Assembly: GCA_947581845.1 (NCBI GenBank)
Contig: CANPVY010000385.1
Location: 1 to 5,956, forward strand
Origin: an uncultured bacterium
Lineage (GTDB): Bacteria; Gemmatimonadota; Gemmatimonadetes; Palauibacterales; KS3-K002
Reading direction: 5' to 3'
DNA length: 5,956 nucleotides
Both the position numbers and the translations under genes were made by a program. The notes under the pieces were generated by a model. It was not told where the DNA came from. It did not search any database and saw only the letters and a program-made list of their open reading frames with translations. Positions 5,770 through 5,956 of this stretch are shown one piece after another (within the stretch, counting starts at the first letter, position 1; every line of letters starts with the position of its first letter).

Positions 5770-5956
5770 GGTCTTCGCTTCCCGCTGGGGAATGATGCTC
5801 GCCATGCTCGGCATGGCAGTGGGGACGGGCAATATCTGGCGGTTCCCGCGGATCGTCGCCTCTAACGGCGGTGGCAGCTTCCTGATCGCTTGGGTCGTGT
5901 TCCTGCTGCTCTGGTCGGTCCCGTTGATACTGGTCGAGTTCGCTATGGGGAAGACG
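5753..5956 (+). CDS. Sodium-dependent transporter, NSS/SNF family (LeuT-like), 3' end outside window
   Basis: This is the N-terminus of an inner-membrane neurotransmitter:sodium symporter-type protein, which carries amino acids or related amines with Na+. From the TTG at 5753, 68 residues are visible. TM1 with its unwound centre is GMAVGTGNIWRFPR (20-33), followed by the loop NGGGSFL (38-44) and TM2, WVVFLLLWSVPLILVEFAMG (47-66). Counting from this TTG, Gly20, Ala22, Val23, Asn27 and Arg30 fall on the same numbers as the sodium-site and gate residues of LeuT, and Glu6 and aromatic Phe8 match LeuT Glu6 and Trp8. This register is the main reason for choosing TTG over the ATG at 5792, which would remove the cytoplasmic N-tail and cut into TM1. 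The start overlaps the hydrolase gene by 17 nt in another frame. The substrate cannot be told from this fragment. Confidence 0.9.
   Translation, partial: MASRSEVFASRWGMMLAMLGMAVGTGNIWRFPRIVASNGGGSFLIAWVVFLLLWSVPLILVEFAMGKT

Overview
The window is GC-rich, gene-dense bacterial chromosome with no mobile element, CRISPR array or RNA gene that I can see. High GC, GTG/TTG starts, single-chain (alpha2-type) glycyl-tRNA synthetase and a lipocalin-like lipoprotein remnant would fit a Gemmatimonadota-like or similar environmental Gram-negative lineage. That placement is an inference; nothing here is diagnostic for a phylum.

Left part (1-2219): a 5'-truncated spermidine-synthase-family aminopropyltransferase on the + strand faces, tail to tail, a leftward block on the - strand. 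Read in transcription order, that block is a short broken-looking lipoprotein ORF (2219-2022), an OsmC/Ohr-family peroxidase-like protein (1963-1439) and S-adenosylmethionine decarboxylase speD (1303-905). SpeD makes decarboxylated AdoMet, the aminopropyl donor that the facing enzyme should use, so the two very likely form one polyamine-synthesis pair although they are convergently transcribed.

Right part (2300-5956): a rightward run of four genes: GlxK/GarK-family glycerate kinase, glycyl-tRNA synthetase, an alpha/beta hydrolase with an N-terminal hydrophobic segment, and the first 68 codons of a LeuT-type sodium-dependent transporter that runs off the window. Gaps are 52 nt, 10 nt and a 17-nt overlap, so the last three are probably cotranscribed and translationally coupled. 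Apart from direction and spacing I see no clear pathway link among them.

No gene-free stretch exceeds 300 bases. Points worth a second look are a G8 tract inside the speD ribosome-binding region, the truncated lipocalin-like ORF, the probable membrane-fused form of the aminopropyltransferase, a TTG start for the transporter supported by residue-for-residue register with LeuT, and active-site-motif variants in the glycerate kinase. I did not find a convincing undescribed system; most of the window is recognisable housekeeping and metabolic coding sequence.
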